Assembly (NCBI RefSeq): GCF_001941825.1
Contig: NZ_CP019036.1
Coordinates: forward strand, 14,167 to 78,166
Direction of reading: 5' to 3'
Source: Massilia putida
GTDB taxonomy: Bacteria > Pseudomonadota > Gammaproteobacteria > Burkholderiales > Burkholderiaceae_D
DNA: 64,000 bases
The stretch's first letter is position 1. Each line of letters begins with the position of its first letter. Under the pieces are notes generated by a model that saw nothing but the letters and a program-made list of their open reading frames with translations, was not told the DNA's origin and did no database searches. Position numbers and translations under genes: made by a program. Shown here in pieces: positions 1 through 8,185 of the stretch.

Positions 1-574
1 GGTCGAGACCGTGGCTGTGTCCATGGCTGTGACCGTGGCTGTGTCCATGATGGTCGCCGCTCAACAGCCAGACGCTCGCGATGTTGACCAGCAGGCCGAC
101 GATTGCAATCGGAATCGCCTCGCCGAAGTGGATGGGCACCGGAGACAGGAAGCGTGTGACGGCTTCGTAACCGATCAGGAGGGCAATCATCGCGAGCACA
201 ATAGCACTCGTGAACCCGGCCAGGTCGCCGAGCTTGCCGGTGCCGAACACGAAGCGCGGGTCGCTTGCGTGCTTGCGCGCATAGGTGTACGCGAGCGCCG
301 CAATCAGCATCGCCCCGGCATGGGTGGACATGTGCAGGCCGTCCGCGACCAGCGCCAGTGAGCCGAACAGGCTCCCCCCGACGATTTCGAGCAGCATCAT
401 CGCACTGCACAGCGCAATAACCGCCCACGTCTTGCGTTCATTGTTTTCGTGGCCGGCACCCAGAAAAATGTGGTCGTGGCCCGCGCCGAAGGCGGCGTCT
501 TCGAAACGGCTCATTTCCGCCTCCGGTTGGGGACGATCCGGGGCCGGAGCATGAAAGTGTGTCAGGTCTTGCAT
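1..574 (-). CDS. dmeF: DmeF/CzcD-type cation diffusion facilitator (3' end outside window)
   Basis: Inner-membrane proton-coupled exporter of divalent metals, probably Co2+ or Ni2+. The reading frame is open from an ATG at 574 to the window edge (191 codons), so the C-terminal part is missing. Visible features are an N-terminal His-rich leader, transmembrane helices with the CDF metal-site motif ADGLHM in the second helix, and near the edge a repeated HGHSHG tract that forms the cytosolic His-rich loop typical of DmeF. It lies last in a minus-strand group after the RcnR/DmeR sensor and a DUF1289 gene, which is the usual dmeRF pairing. Family assignment is firm; the exact metal is inferred from the sensor. 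Confidence 0.9.
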   Translation of the reverse strand, partial: MQDLTHFHAPAPDRPQPEAEMSRFEDAAFGAGHDHIFLGAGHENNERKTWAVIALCSAMMLLEIVGGSLFGSLALVADGLHMSTHAGAMLIAALAYTYARKHASDPRFVFGTGKLGDLAGFTSAIVLAMIALLIGYEAVTRFLSPVPIHFGEAIPIAIVGLLVNIASVWLLSGDHHGHSHGHSHGHSHGLD

Positions 575-596
575 AAGGTTTCCTCGGCCGGCTGCG

Positions 597-773
597 CTAT
601 CGCCCAGCCAGCTTTTTCTCGCGCCGTGCGCGTTCGTTGATGATGTGATGCCTGCGGTGATCCGTCATCTTCTTCCACTCACGCGCTTCGGCGAGCGTGC
701 GCAGACATCCTGTGCAATAGCCGGTCTTGCCGTCGAACTGGCATAGCTCGACACATGGCGATTTCACGGCCAT
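597..773 (-). CDS. DUF1289 small Cys-rich protein
   Basis: A 58-residue protein starting MAVKSPCVELC. It has the DUF1289 pattern of clustered cysteines (CVELC followed by YCTGC), consistent with a small metal- or cluster-binding protein, then a basic RRHHIINER-type tail. No biochemical role is established for the family. It sits 5 bp after the metal sensor gene and 22 bp before dmeF on the same strand, so it is probably co-transcribed with them. A longer in-frame reading exists upstream but it only runs antiparallel through the sensor gene region, so the ATG at 773 is preferred. Confidence 0.75.
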   Translation of the reverse strand: MAVKSPCVELCQFDGKTGYCTGCLRTLAEAREWKKMTDHRRHHIINERARREKKLAGR

Positions 774-778
774 AGCTG

Positions 779-1054
779 CTACTTGAGATAGGCTCGGATT
801 ACATCGAGGAGTTCGCTCGCGCCTTCCGCACGCGCGGCTTCTGACAGGTCGCTCGCGGCGACGTGTTCGCGAACATGGTCTTCGATCACTTCGGCCATCA
901 GGCCGTTCATGGCACCGCGGCTGGCAGCCAGCAGGTGCAGAACCTCGGCACACCCGGCTTCAGACTCCAGGGCGCGTTCGATCGCCTCTACTTGCCCACG
1001 TATACGGCGTACGCGAGCAAGCAGCTTTGCCTTTTCTCTTGTTGTGTGAGACAC
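779..1054 (-). CDS. dmeR: RcnR/DmeR-type Ni/Co-responsive repressor (CsoR family)
   Basis: A 91-residue all-helical DNA-binding repressor. It carries the full RcnR metal fingerprint: His3 (MSH), Cys35 (EAGC), His60 and His64 (EDHVREH). In RcnR this set senses Ni2+ and Co2+; CsoR uses Cys-His-Cys and FrmR lacks most of it. On metal binding these proteins leave their G-tract operator, and a candidate operator lies upstream at 1074-1094. It is the first gene of the minus-strand group that ends in dmeF, so it most likely controls its own operon. Choice of the name dmeR over rcnR rests on the dmeF neighbour. Confidence 0.88.
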   Translation of the reverse strand: MSHTTREKAKLLARVRRIRGQVEAIERALESEAGCAEVLHLLAASRGAMNGLMAEVIEDHVREHVAASDLSEAARAEGASELLDVIRAYLK

Positions 1055-1073
1055 ATGAATACCTTCAAATATA

Positions 1074-1094
1074 GGGTAAGGGGGTATATTACCC
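1074..1094. promoter_or_regulatory. Candidate RcnR/DmeR operator
   Basis: An inverted repeat GGGTAA...TTACCC surrounds a run of five G and a short AT spacer, 20 bp upstream of the sensor start. G-tracts flanked by short inverted arms are the known operator form of RcnR-type repressors. Binding is inferred, not shown. Confidence 0.6.
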
Positions 1095-1192
1095 GAAGCG
1101 AGCGTCGATCGAAAACTGTTACCGTCAGCTTGTGTTGATTCAGATACCGCTATCGAGCGGCAGCGCGGGCTGCCGCTCGCTTCATTCAGCGA

Positions 1193-2188
1193 TTACATCA
1201 AGAACGGGACGCCAGCAGCGAACACGATGTACAGAGCCCCGAACGCGGCGAGTTTCCTGGCACTCAAATGGCGGTGCTTCAAAAACCAGTACAGCCCGAC
1301 GATGGACGCGACCGTCACAACTGCAGCCCATACGAGCGTACGGTCCAGCATCCATGGAGTGAAAAGGAGGCCAAGCGCGCTTGGTATAGTCGCCTGGATC
1401 ATCATGGCGCCGCTAATGTTGGCAAGTGCCAGGTCGGACTTTCCTTGCCGGACCCAGATGACAGCGTTCATCGTCTCCGGCAACTCCGTCGCGATTGGAC
1501 TCAACAGTAATGCGACCAGTTGCGCCGGCAATCCGATGAGAGGTCCTACTACACCGATTTCGCGCACGAACAACTGGGAAGCAGCGAAGATCGCGACCAG
1601 TGCGCCAACCGTCTGCAGGACCGCCCACAGGGTACGCGGGTTCTTGGCGCGCGGTGTAAGTTTCAAAGGCTCAAGTTCCTCGGCGTCTGCTGTCTCACCT
1701 GAAGCAGTTATCTCGCGCCAGACATAGGCCGCGTATGCAAGCAAGAAGAGCACACCAAGCCACGGCTTGAATGCGAACGCGACGAGGCCCAAGGCGACCT
1801 TACATACGAAAATCGCCAGGAACCATCGTTGGTCGTCCAGTAGGCGCCGCCTTGCTGGACGTGAAACGACGCGGCGCTCTTGCGTATTCTTGACGGTCAT
1901 GAACGCGATGCCGACCACGGCATAGGCAATGGTTGCGAGAACCAGGGGGCCGCCAAGGGCGGCGCCGACACCGATTTCCTTGTGCGCCGCATCGTGCCCG
2001 AAGACGACGGCAACGAAAGTCACGACGCTCTCAGGCAGTGCAGTACCAAAGGCCGCAAGCACTGTCCCGGTCGCGGTCTGCGACATGCCGAAGCGATGGC
2101 CCACCCATTCCACGCCGTTGACGAAATATTCGCACGACACATAGATTGCAGCGGCCGAAAGAAGGAGGAGGACGAAGGGGACTAGCAT
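1193..2188 (-). CDS. Sodium/calcium exchanger-family cation antiporter (YrbG-like, probable Mn2+ exporter)
   Basis: A 331-residue membrane protein of the CaCA superfamily with two inverted halves. Each half has its alpha-repeat acidic motif: GTALPESVVT near residue 50 and SPIATELPETMNAV near residue 230. These glutamates bind the cation in the family. About ten hydrophobic helices are visible. The gene follows a yybP-ykoY manganese riboswitch on the same strand, which makes Mn2+ the likely exported ion, although the family name is sodium/calcium exchanger. Its stop is about 100 bp from the DmeR operator, so the genes form two transcription units in the same direction. Confidence 0.85.
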   Translation of the reverse strand: MLVPFVLLLLSAAAIYVSCEYFVNGVEWVGHRFGMSQTATGTVLAAFGTALPESVVTFVAVVFGHDAAHKEIGVGAALGGPLVLATIAYAVVGIAFMTVKNTQERRVVSRPARRRLLDDQRWFLAIFVCKVALGLVAFAFKPWLGVLFLLAYAAYVWREITASGETADAEELEPLKLTPRAKNPRTLWAVLQTVGALVAIFAASQLFVREIGVVGPLIGLPAQLVALLLSPIATELPETMNAVIWVRQGKSDLALANISGAMMIQATIPSALGLLFTPWMLDRTLVWAAVVTVASIVGLYWFLKHRHLSARKLAAFGALYIVFAAGVPFLM

Positions 2189-2301
2189 GGCGCCACCATG
2201 AGAACCACGGCGGCGGAATCAGTACGGAAGATTTTTTTTGACACGACAGCTCCAAGCCGGACAAAAACCGATGACCATACGCCCCGTCCGGCCTGGAAGG
2301 G

Positions 2302-2412
2302 CAATATGGCCAAAGGTCTTGCAAGGCTCGACGAGCCGCTTGCGCCATGGCCTGCTGGCCAAGGATGTTGACGCAAGCTCCTTTCAGAGAAAGGTAGCTA
2401 CTCCCCAATGAC
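2302..2412 (-). promoter_or_regulatory. yybP-ykoY (Mn2+) riboswitch
   Basis: Read on the minus strand, the leader contains the conserved blocks of this class in the right order: GGGGAGTAGC near 2406-2397, then GCGTCAACAT near 2370, then AAGACCTTTGGCCA at 2320-2307. Between the last two lies a variable stem. The start codon of the exchanger is about 115 bases downstream. The class binds Mn2+ and usually turns on exporters. I could not fold the sequence, so stem boundaries are approximate. Confidence 0.85.
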
Positions 2413-2576
2413 GGGGGGTATTGTAACAGTGCAAATACGCAGCGTCCATTGGTTCCGGTGAAAAGCTGGAGACGCAACGCATGGGCAGCTCTGGCTTAGA
2501 TGAGCAAATTGTCTATAACTCCGTGCCGGCGTCGGTTGCTATTTTTGTTACTAACAGGTTTTGTTAGGCGTTCTAA

Positions 2577-3802
2577 CAGGGTGTGGACGAAATTAAGCCT
2601 GATAAGTCAATCTGTTGAGTAGCATTCGGGCCTCTGCGAGCCAGACCCAAGCGGTCGAGATTTCCAGTTTTCGGTCGTGATGCATCACCGTACGACGCCA
2701 GCGCTCAGTCCACGCGTGCGTGCGCTCAACGACCCAGCGCTTCGGTAAGGCCACGAATCCTTTTTCGATTTCCATAGTCGGGACAGTCGCTTGTGCAGCA
2801 TTGTGCAGCGTTCCGGTCGTGCCGTTACCTGGGCGCCGTACGACTTCGACACGGATGTGATGTTGCTGCTCGATGTCGCGAGCACACTTTCCGCTGTACG
2901 CCCCGTCTGTGTAAAGCTTCTCGAGCCGGGGCGCTTTGGCACACGCCTGTGCGACAACGGCTGCGGCGGCGTCTCGATCCTGCACGCTTGCAGCAGTCAC
3001 CGTCACGGCAAGAACCAGGCCCAATGTATCGACGACGAGGTTGCGTTTTCGGCCTTTGACCTTTTTGCCTGCATCGAAGCCGCTCTCGCCGCCCTGTGGC
3101 GAGCTGCGATTGGACTGGGCATCGATAACGGCCGCAGTCGGCGTACTTGGGCGTCCGATACGCGAGCGCCATTGCTCGCGTAACCGATCTTGCATCTGCT
3201 CGAATACTCCTGCTGCAGCCCAGCGCGCGAAGGTTTTGTAGACTGCTTGCCAAGGCGGGAATGTCTTGGGCAAGAGTCTCCAGGCGCACCCCGTGCGCAA
3301 GACGTAAGAACAGGCGTTGACCAGCTCGCGCCTGCTGTACTGCGCCGGGGTACCTCGTTGGCCTGGGGCCCGCTCGAACAAATCAGCGACCAGCTCCCAT
3401 TCTGCGTCAGTCAAGTTGGTACTGTAGAAGGGAACGTCTTCGCGCCGGTGCGCTTCCGTGTAGCCGTAGCGCTTAGGGCCTTTATCGGCCGTGGGAGATA
3501 CCCGTCGAGCGGCCTTGAGCCGTACGATGCCTTCCGCGCGTAACGCGCGCCGGATCGTTGCTGTGCAAACGCGCACGCCGCAGCGACGATCCAACTCATC
3601 GGCAATTTCATCCAAGCTTGCCTGCGCGTGCTCCAACACGATTCCGTGCAAAGCTGCGATATGCTCAGGCTTCAATGCTGACGGCCTGCCGCCAAGATTT
3701 GCTGGCGACGAAGGATCAGACTGCTGTTTCGATGCCATGGCATGCCCTCCCATAACCGGAATAGCATGCCACAGGTACGCCAGCGATTTTGTCTACACCC
3801 TC
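2577..3802. mobile_element. IS5-family insertion sequence (IS427-like)
   Basis: A 1,226-bp element with imperfect terminal inverted repeats: CAGGGTGTGGACGAAATT at the left and GAGGGTGTAGACAAAATC at the right (read inward). It is flanked by TAA at 2574-2576 and 3803-3805, matching the TNA target duplications of this group. The single transposase gene lies inside. It separates the metal genes at the left from the transfer region. Confidence 0.88.
2593..3738 (-). CDS. IS5-family DDE transposase with N-terminal helix-turn-helix
   Basis: A 381-residue transposase. The first ~90 residues form an IS630/winged-helix-like DNA-binding region (GGRPSALKPEHIAALH and following). The C-terminal part is an IS5 catalytic domain starting about YSTNLTDAEWELV, with acidic residues in AVIDAQS, YTDGAYSG and VERTHAW. 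The ATG at 3738 is chosen because GGAGGG lies six bases upstream; an ATG 15 bases further upstream would overlap that ribosome site. The gene is intact in one frame, which is less common for IS427 elements that use frameshifting. Confidence 0.88.
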   Translation of the reverse strand: MASKQQSDPSSPANLGGRPSALKPEHIAALHGIVLEHAQASLDEIADELDRRCGVRVCTATIRRALRAEGIVRLKAARRVSPTADKGPKRYGYTEAHRREDVPFYSTNLTDAEWELVADLFERAPGQRGTPAQYSRRELVNACSYVLRTGCAWRLLPKTFPPWQAVYKTFARWAAAGVFEQMQDRLREQWRSRIGRPSTPTAAVIDAQSNRSSPQGGESGFDAGKKVKGRKRNLVVDTLGLVLAVTVTAASVQDRDAAAAVVAQACAKAPRLEKLYTDGAYSGKCARDIEQQHHIRVEVVRRPGNGTTGTLHNAAQATVPTMEIEKGFVALPKRWVVERTHAWTERWRRTVMHHDRKLEISTAWVWLAEARMLLNRLTYQA

Positions 3803-3929
3803 TAAGCCCCTTGGTAGTTAGTGGCGAGTTGCCGCAGGTATCTTTCTCACGTGTCGAGCAGCCTATGTCGGAGAAAGAGAGCACGAAGCCATTTACTGGC
3901 CATGCGGAGGCTTTAAGCCTACCATCCAC

Positions 3930-4226
3930 TTGCACCAGGTGCATTTCAAGGTTCGTTTAGGGAAGACCTACTACAACGAGGGATTTTTCAATGTGCCAGT
4001 CGCATTTGCGCGGCATTTTGCTGAGCATGGTACTGAGCTAAAGATGTACTGCGGTAGCGAGCGCGCCCTACTGATGGGTATGCTTGACCGTAAAGCCAAC
4101 CAAAAAAGTGGTACACCGCGCATTTATGGCAAGGCTGAACTGGCACGCTGGATTCAAAAAAGCCTGAAAATGGACGATTTTCTAGAGGTGACAGTCGTTA
4201 GCACTCGTGAGTTGTTGCTGAACTAG
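3930..4226 (+). CDS. Unknown 98-residue protein, weakly B3/EcoRII-N-like
   Basis: No confident family. The protein starts MHQVHFKVRLGKTYYNEGF and has the pattern of a small beta-rich domain: FFNVPVAF, an acidic turn, KMYCGSERALLMG, then GTPRIYGKAELARWIQ and LKMDDFLEV. This order of strands, a G-x-x-x-L/W helix and a final K-x-x-D-x-L-E-V strand resembles the B3-like effector-binding fold seen in EcoRII-N-type proteins, but the match is by eye only. It lies between the IS5 element and the convergent end of the transfer operon. The true start may be further upstream if the IS insertion cut the gene. Confidence 0.55.
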   Translation: MHQVHFKVRLGKTYYNEGFFNVPVAFARHFAEHGTELKMYCGSERALLMGMLDRKANQKSGTPRIYGKAELARWIQKSLKMDDFLEVTVVSTRELLLN

Positions 4227-4231
4227 GCTTG

Positions 4232-4266
4232 AACGGCAGCGCTGCTTTGCCCAGCGCCGCCGTTTT
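4232..4266 (+). terminator. Rho-independent terminator between convergent units
   Basis: A GC-rich hairpin (arms around CGGCAGCGCTG and CAGCGCCGCCG) is followed by TTTT at 4263-4266. It closes the plus-strand gene before it meets the end of the transfer operon, and merges into the first 16-bp palindrome. Confidence 0.65.
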
Positions 4267-4279
4267 CGCGTCCGCGAAA
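4264..4279. repeat. Backbone palindrome copy 1 (KorB/parS-like)
   Basis: TTTCGCGTCCGCGAAA, abutting the stop codon of the last gene of the transfer operon. One of eleven copies of TTTCGCG-NN-CGCGAAA spread over the plasmid backbone. Confidence 0.85.
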
Positions 4280-6217
4280 TCAGCGGGTACGTTCTAGCTC
4301 AGGCTGTCGCGCCTGCCTTGAGGGGGAGGATTTTTCCGCTACCTGGGGCGCGGGCAGCTTCATATCGCCCTTTTCGACGGAGGCGTTGAATCGTCCAAGG
4401 ACTTCACGGCGCAGGTCTTCGGGATATTTCGACAGCTGCTTGTCCAGCACCTTGAAGGCCGCCTCGACCTTGACCTTTTCGTCCGGTGAAAGCGTCCGCA
4501 TCACGACCAGGCCGGCCGGCTTGACTTCCCATTCGTTGCGCTTGGCAGGTACCTGTTGCTCGCCAATGACCTTGCCCGCACCGTCGCGCACGTTGGCTGT
4601 CACCTGGACGCTCTGTTGGTCGTTGAGCTTCAACGAGATTCCGTCCCCGGCCTTGAACTTGCCGTCGCTCATCGAGCGCTCCAGATCCTTGCCCCATACC
4701 GTTCGTTCTCCTGCCTGCGTCTGCAGCTTCACGTAGTAACTCTGCTTCTCGTCCGGATCGTGCTTGTAGTTCGCGCGTCCATGATCGAGCAGGCGTCCAA
4801 CGATCGGGGTCTTGCCTTCACCCGGTGCATCTGTTTTGGCTTGAGCCTGATCCGGGGTGTCCTTGCGGCTTGCAGTTGGTTCAGCTGCAGTGTTCGGACT
4901 AGCTGGGTTAGCCGATGCGCTCTTAGTGCCGCGTTGGTCGGCTTTCTCTGCTGCTTCCAGGCGCCCGGCAGATCGTGTTCCGGTACCTAAAATTTCTTCC
5001 CGCGTTGCTGCCTGCCGAGCTTTCGCCAAATCTAGCTCAACTTCAACCGCCGCCCTCTGGTTCGGTGTCAAGCCGTTCATGATCTTGGCGGATTGAGGAC
5101 CTTCGCCCAAGGTCAATATCTGCTTTGCAGCTTCTTGAACCCGCTCCAGGTCTGGAAAGCGCGAGGCCGACTGCACTTGGCTATTTGTCGAGGGGGTATT
5201 AATCTCGCGGTCTACCTTGACCTCGATAGTGTTCTTGACGTCCTTGTCCGCCTTTCCAGCGCTGACGGCCGGATCGCCGGCGACGCCGCGTTCGCGCTTG
5301 AGTTGCTCCAGCTGCTGCAGGTCGTGTTGGGTAGGCTCGTAGCCCTTGGTACGCAGGCCGCGCGATTCGGCCTCCAGCCAGGCCGTTTGTCTGAACGAGT
5401 CAGTACCTTTCAACTCGATTTGATTCCAGTTTTTAGCCGCGGCGATGGCCACCATGTCCGCGATCGTGGCGCGATCTTCAACGGTAGTCGACAACTTCTT
5501 GCCGTGGTCCTGGAAGCGCAGCGTGTCCGACTCCTTGTCGTGGTATTTCCCGTCCCTGACCATATACGACGTCAGGATCTGCTCAGGCAAGTCATAGCCG
5601 GTTTTTTTCAGTACCGGCTTGCCGGCAGCCGGCTCGCCTTGTTCGGCGGCGCCAGGGCTTGGCTTGTCAGCCTTCGATCCGACAACCGAGGCATCGACGG
5701 CTGGCCCGGCAGGTTTGGCGGGATCTGCCTTGTCGAGCGTGACGCCGGATTTTGCGTGGGCCGAGGACTTGTCATTGTCCTTTGCTTCTGCCGGTGCTTT
5801 CGGCTCATCCGGCGATTTCGCGTCCTTGGCCACGCGACGGTCGAAGGCTTCGGTGTTCAGGGGCAGCTTTTGATAGAAGCTGTCCAGCACGGTTTCTCCG
5901 GTACCGCGCACATAGCGGCCGTCCTTCTCGATCGGCTCGATCTTGCGGCCGACGTCGACGTCATTGTGGATGTTCGACTTCGCGTGCACGGCGAGCGGAT
6001 TGGCCTTCTCGTTGACCAGGATGTCTTGCCCCTTGGCCTGGAACTGTTCGGCCTTCTTCATCGCCTGCTGGAAGTCGGGCGTTTCGTACTGCAGGGCGTA
6101 CGTGTTGTTCTCCTTCACGTACACCCGCAGCGGCGGTGCGTCAGGCGCTGGTCGATCGGCCGGCTTCGCCTGCGCGGTGTCCCGCTGGGGATCGTTCGAT
6201 GCTTCGATGGTGTTCAT
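4280..6217 (-). CDS. LPD7-domain, KfrB-like C-terminal domain plasmid transfer protein
   Basis: A 645-residue, mostly polar protein, last in the transfer operon. Around residues 210-310 it has the LPD7 pattern (FQDHGKKLSTTVEDRATIADMVAIAAAKNW... ELKGTDSFRQTAWLEAESRGL), a domain common in relaxases and associated conjugation proteins. Around residues 490-590 is a KfrB-type segment (VGRLLDHGRANYKHDPDEKQSYYVKL... VWGKDLERSM). The parts between are low-complexity Ala/Lys/Pro linkers. No relaxase catalytic tyrosine or HUH motif is visible, so it is probably an accessory to a relaxase encoded outside the window. Domain names are recalled from family patterns; exact role unknown. Confidence 0.7.
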   Translation of the reverse strand: MNTIEASNDPQRDTAQAKPADRPAPDAPPLRVYVKENNTYALQYETPDFQQAMKKAEQFQAKGQDILVNEKANPLAVHAKSNIHNDVDVGRKIEPIEKDGRYVRGTGETVLDSFYQKLPLNTEAFDRRVAKDAKSPDEPKAPAEAKDNDKSSAHAKSGVTLDKADPAKPAGPAVDASVVGSKADKPSPGAAEQGEPAAGKPVLKKTGYDLPEQILTSYMVRDGKYHDKESDTLRFQDHGKKLSTTVEDRATIADMVAIAAAKNWNQIELKGTDSFRQTAWLEAESRGLRTKGYEPTQHDLQQLEQLKRERGVAGDPAVSAGKADKDVKNTIEVKVDREINTPSTNSQVQSASRFPDLERVQEAAKQILTLGEGPQSAKIMNGLTPNQRAAVEVELDLAKARQAATREEILGTGTRSAGRLEAAEKADQRGTKSASANPASPNTAAEPTASRKDTPDQAQAKTDAPGEGKTPIVGRLLDHGRANYKHDPDEKQSYYVKLQTQAGERTVWGKDLERSMSDGKFKAGDGISLKLNDQQSVQVTANVRDGAGKVIGEQQVPAKRNEWEVKPAGLVVMRTLSPDEKVKVEAAFKVLDKQLSKYPEDLRREVLGRFNASVEKGDMKLPAPQVAEKSSPSRQARQPELERTR

Positions 6218-6285
6218 AGGAGTGTGCTCCTGTTGGATGAAAGGGTATGCGGCTTACAGCTGGGACTTCATGGCAGCGTCCGCAT

Positions 6286-8166
6286 CTACGCTGCTTTGGC
6301 CATTTCTTCTTCCGCTGCTTCGTCAGGTACGAAGCTGGCGAAGTCGAAGCCGATGGCATCACCGATGGCCTGCAAGATCGCGGCCTTGTTGAGGATGTCG
6401 TCAGCGTCGGTTTGCTCGATTTCCTCTTGTCGCATCACGCGCGTGCGGTGCATCGCGCGCTTGATTTCGAGGGGCGGCACGGCCGGCACCGGGAAGCCCA
6501 GGCGCTCTTTCAACTCCGGGTCTTCGTGATAAATGATCTTGTCCGCGAAGATCGGTTTGCAGTTTTCCATCGAGATCAGCAGCTTCTTGAACCCGATTTC
6601 TTTCACTTCCTGCGGCAGCATGAGCGCGCGCTTTTGTTCGGAATCGCTGTGACCAGTACCGGGCTTTCCGGTCGTGCGCGAGATCGAACGGGACTTCACC
6701 GTTTGGTAGCCCAACGTCTCTGAATATTCCTTCGCGTCGGCTTCTTCCTTGGGCTGGTACATGATCTTGAGAGCGCAGTTCGTCAGCAGCGTTTTCGTCC
6801 CCTGGACACCGTAACCGCGACCTTCGTCCCCGATCAGCTGGCCATTGTTCTGATAGATCAGAACAGCCCGCATGTTGTACGCGGCCTGATAGCCGATCGC
6901 CTTGGCCAGGATTGCGATACGGCCGAGCGCGGCCACCTCGTCCAGCAGCAGCAAGCATTGGTATTTCAGCGACGGATCATGTTCGGGCAGGACGCGCGTG
7001 TTCTCGTTCATCAGCTGGGAGAAGAACACGTTCATGAGCACTTCGTAGCGCACCAGGTCTTCGGGCGTCATGCCGATGTACAGCGAGATCTTCCGGCGGC
7101 GCAGATCGCGGAAATCGAAGTCGTCGCCCGAGGTCGCCGCCGCCAGGCGCGGATCGCGGAAGATGTCGAGCGGTGCCATCAGCGTGCTAAGGATGTTGGA
7201 GCGCGTCTTGTCGGTTTGGGTGGCGTAAGTCCGCAGAGATTCAACGCACTCCGGGGACAGTCGCGGCAGGCCATTTTCGGGATTCTCGCGCTTCAAAATC
7301 GTGGCCTCGATCCATTCATGCAGGCCGCTACCGTCAGCCGGCGTAACGAGGCGCACCAGGTTGGGCATCGTGACTGGTTCGTCAGGAGTCTCCAGCATGT
7401 AGAGCACCAGGCCCAGGAACAGTGATCGCGCGTTGTCGTTGAAAAAGGCGTCCTTGCCGCCTGTCGGCCACCACATCGTCCCGATGTTTTGGATGTCGCC
7501 CACGCGGAATTCGTACGCTCGACGCACGTACGACAGCATGTTCCAGCGATGCGAAAGGAACTCGGGATGGCCAGGCGCGAACAGGTAGCATTCTTGGCCG
7601 TGTGCCGCACGATACCCGGCCGTCAGATGCCAGTTTTCGAGCTTGATGTCTGTGGCGACAACGGAATGCGGATACGTCAGCAGATTGGGGATCACAAGAC
7701 CGACGCCCTTGCCGCTGCGCGTCGGCGCTGCAAGGCTCACGAACTGCTGGCCGAAGAACGTAAGGAACTTTCCTTTGTACTTGCCGACCAGGATGCCAGG
7801 CCATTTTTCGTTTTCGCCGTCGCCAAGCAGGCCCGCTTTCTGGATCTCGGCCGTCTTGGCAAATCGTGCGCTACCGTGCAATTCGCGCTTCGAGCCGCTG
7901 AGAAGGGCGGCGATCGCCAGAACGACCGGCACTACCGGGACAGCGATCGAGAAGACGTAGCCGAGCTGGAGCGCAGCGCGGACCTTCTTGATGTGGCTGT
8001 AGTCGTGCCAATAGTTGCTGAGCGTGTCGACGTTCACCGTTTCTGGCGGAATGTGCTGCATGGCGGCGAAGGCGCGGCCGCCCAGGTAACGACCGAGGAA
8101 CCAGAAGCCGGTAACGACCACGGCGCCCATCACGGCCGCCACCGCGTACTTTGCTATTTTCGACAT
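6286..8166 (-). CDS. virD4: VirD4/TraG-type conjugative coupling protein
   Basis: A 626-residue inner-membrane ATPase that links the relaxosome to the secretion channel. It has two N-terminal transmembrane helices (VMGAVVVTGFWFLG and VFSIAVPVVPVVLAIAALL), a Walker A motif APTRSGKGVG near residue 150 and a Walker B strand LLLLDEVAALG near residue 400, plus the conserved KTLLTNC...KIMY region. Length matches VirD4 of VirB/D4 systems. The start at 8166 follows AGGAG at good spacing. It follows virB11 by 19 bp and precedes the LPD7 gene, as expected for a single transfer operon. Confidence 0.95.
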   Translation of the reverse strand: MSKIAKYAVAAVMGAVVVTGFWFLGRYLGGRAFAAMQHIPPETVNVDTLSNYWHDYSHIKKVRAALQLGYVFSIAVPVVPVVLAIAALLSGSKRELHGSARFAKTAEIQKAGLLGDGENEKWPGILVGKYKGKFLTFFGQQFVSLAAPTRSGKGVGLVIPNLLTYPHSVVATDIKLENWHLTAGYRAAHGQECYLFAPGHPEFLSHRWNMLSYVRRAYEFRVGDIQNIGTMWWPTGGKDAFFNDNARSLFLGLVLYMLETPDEPVTMPNLVRLVTPADGSGLHEWIEATILKRENPENGLPRLSPECVESLRTYATQTDKTRSNILSTLMAPLDIFRDPRLAAATSGDDFDFRDLRRRKISLYIGMTPEDLVRYEVLMNVFFSQLMNENTRVLPEHDPSLKYQCLLLLDEVAALGRIAILAKAIGYQAAYNMRAVLIYQNNGQLIGDEGRGYGVQGTKTLLTNCALKIMYQPKEEADAKEYSETLGYQTVKSRSISRTTGKPGTGHSDSEQKRALMLPQEVKEIGFKKLLISMENCKPIFADKIIYHEDPELKERLGFPVPAVPPLEIKRAMHRTRVMRQEEIEQTDADDILNKAAILQAIGDAIGFDFASFVPDEAAEEEMAKAA

Positions 8167-8185
8167 GGGATCTCCTGTACGGTGT

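Noticed and set aside
2521..2576. Repeated CTAACAGG/GTTAGG words left of the IS5 element as an attachment site
   Set aside because: Too short and not matched on the other side of the element; only the TAA duplication is supported.
5093..6529. Long plus-strand open frame of 478 codons opposite the LPD7/KfrB-type gene
   Set aside because: It is the shadow of a real minus-strand gene; the protein is Leu/Arg/Gly rich with no domain and no ribosome site.
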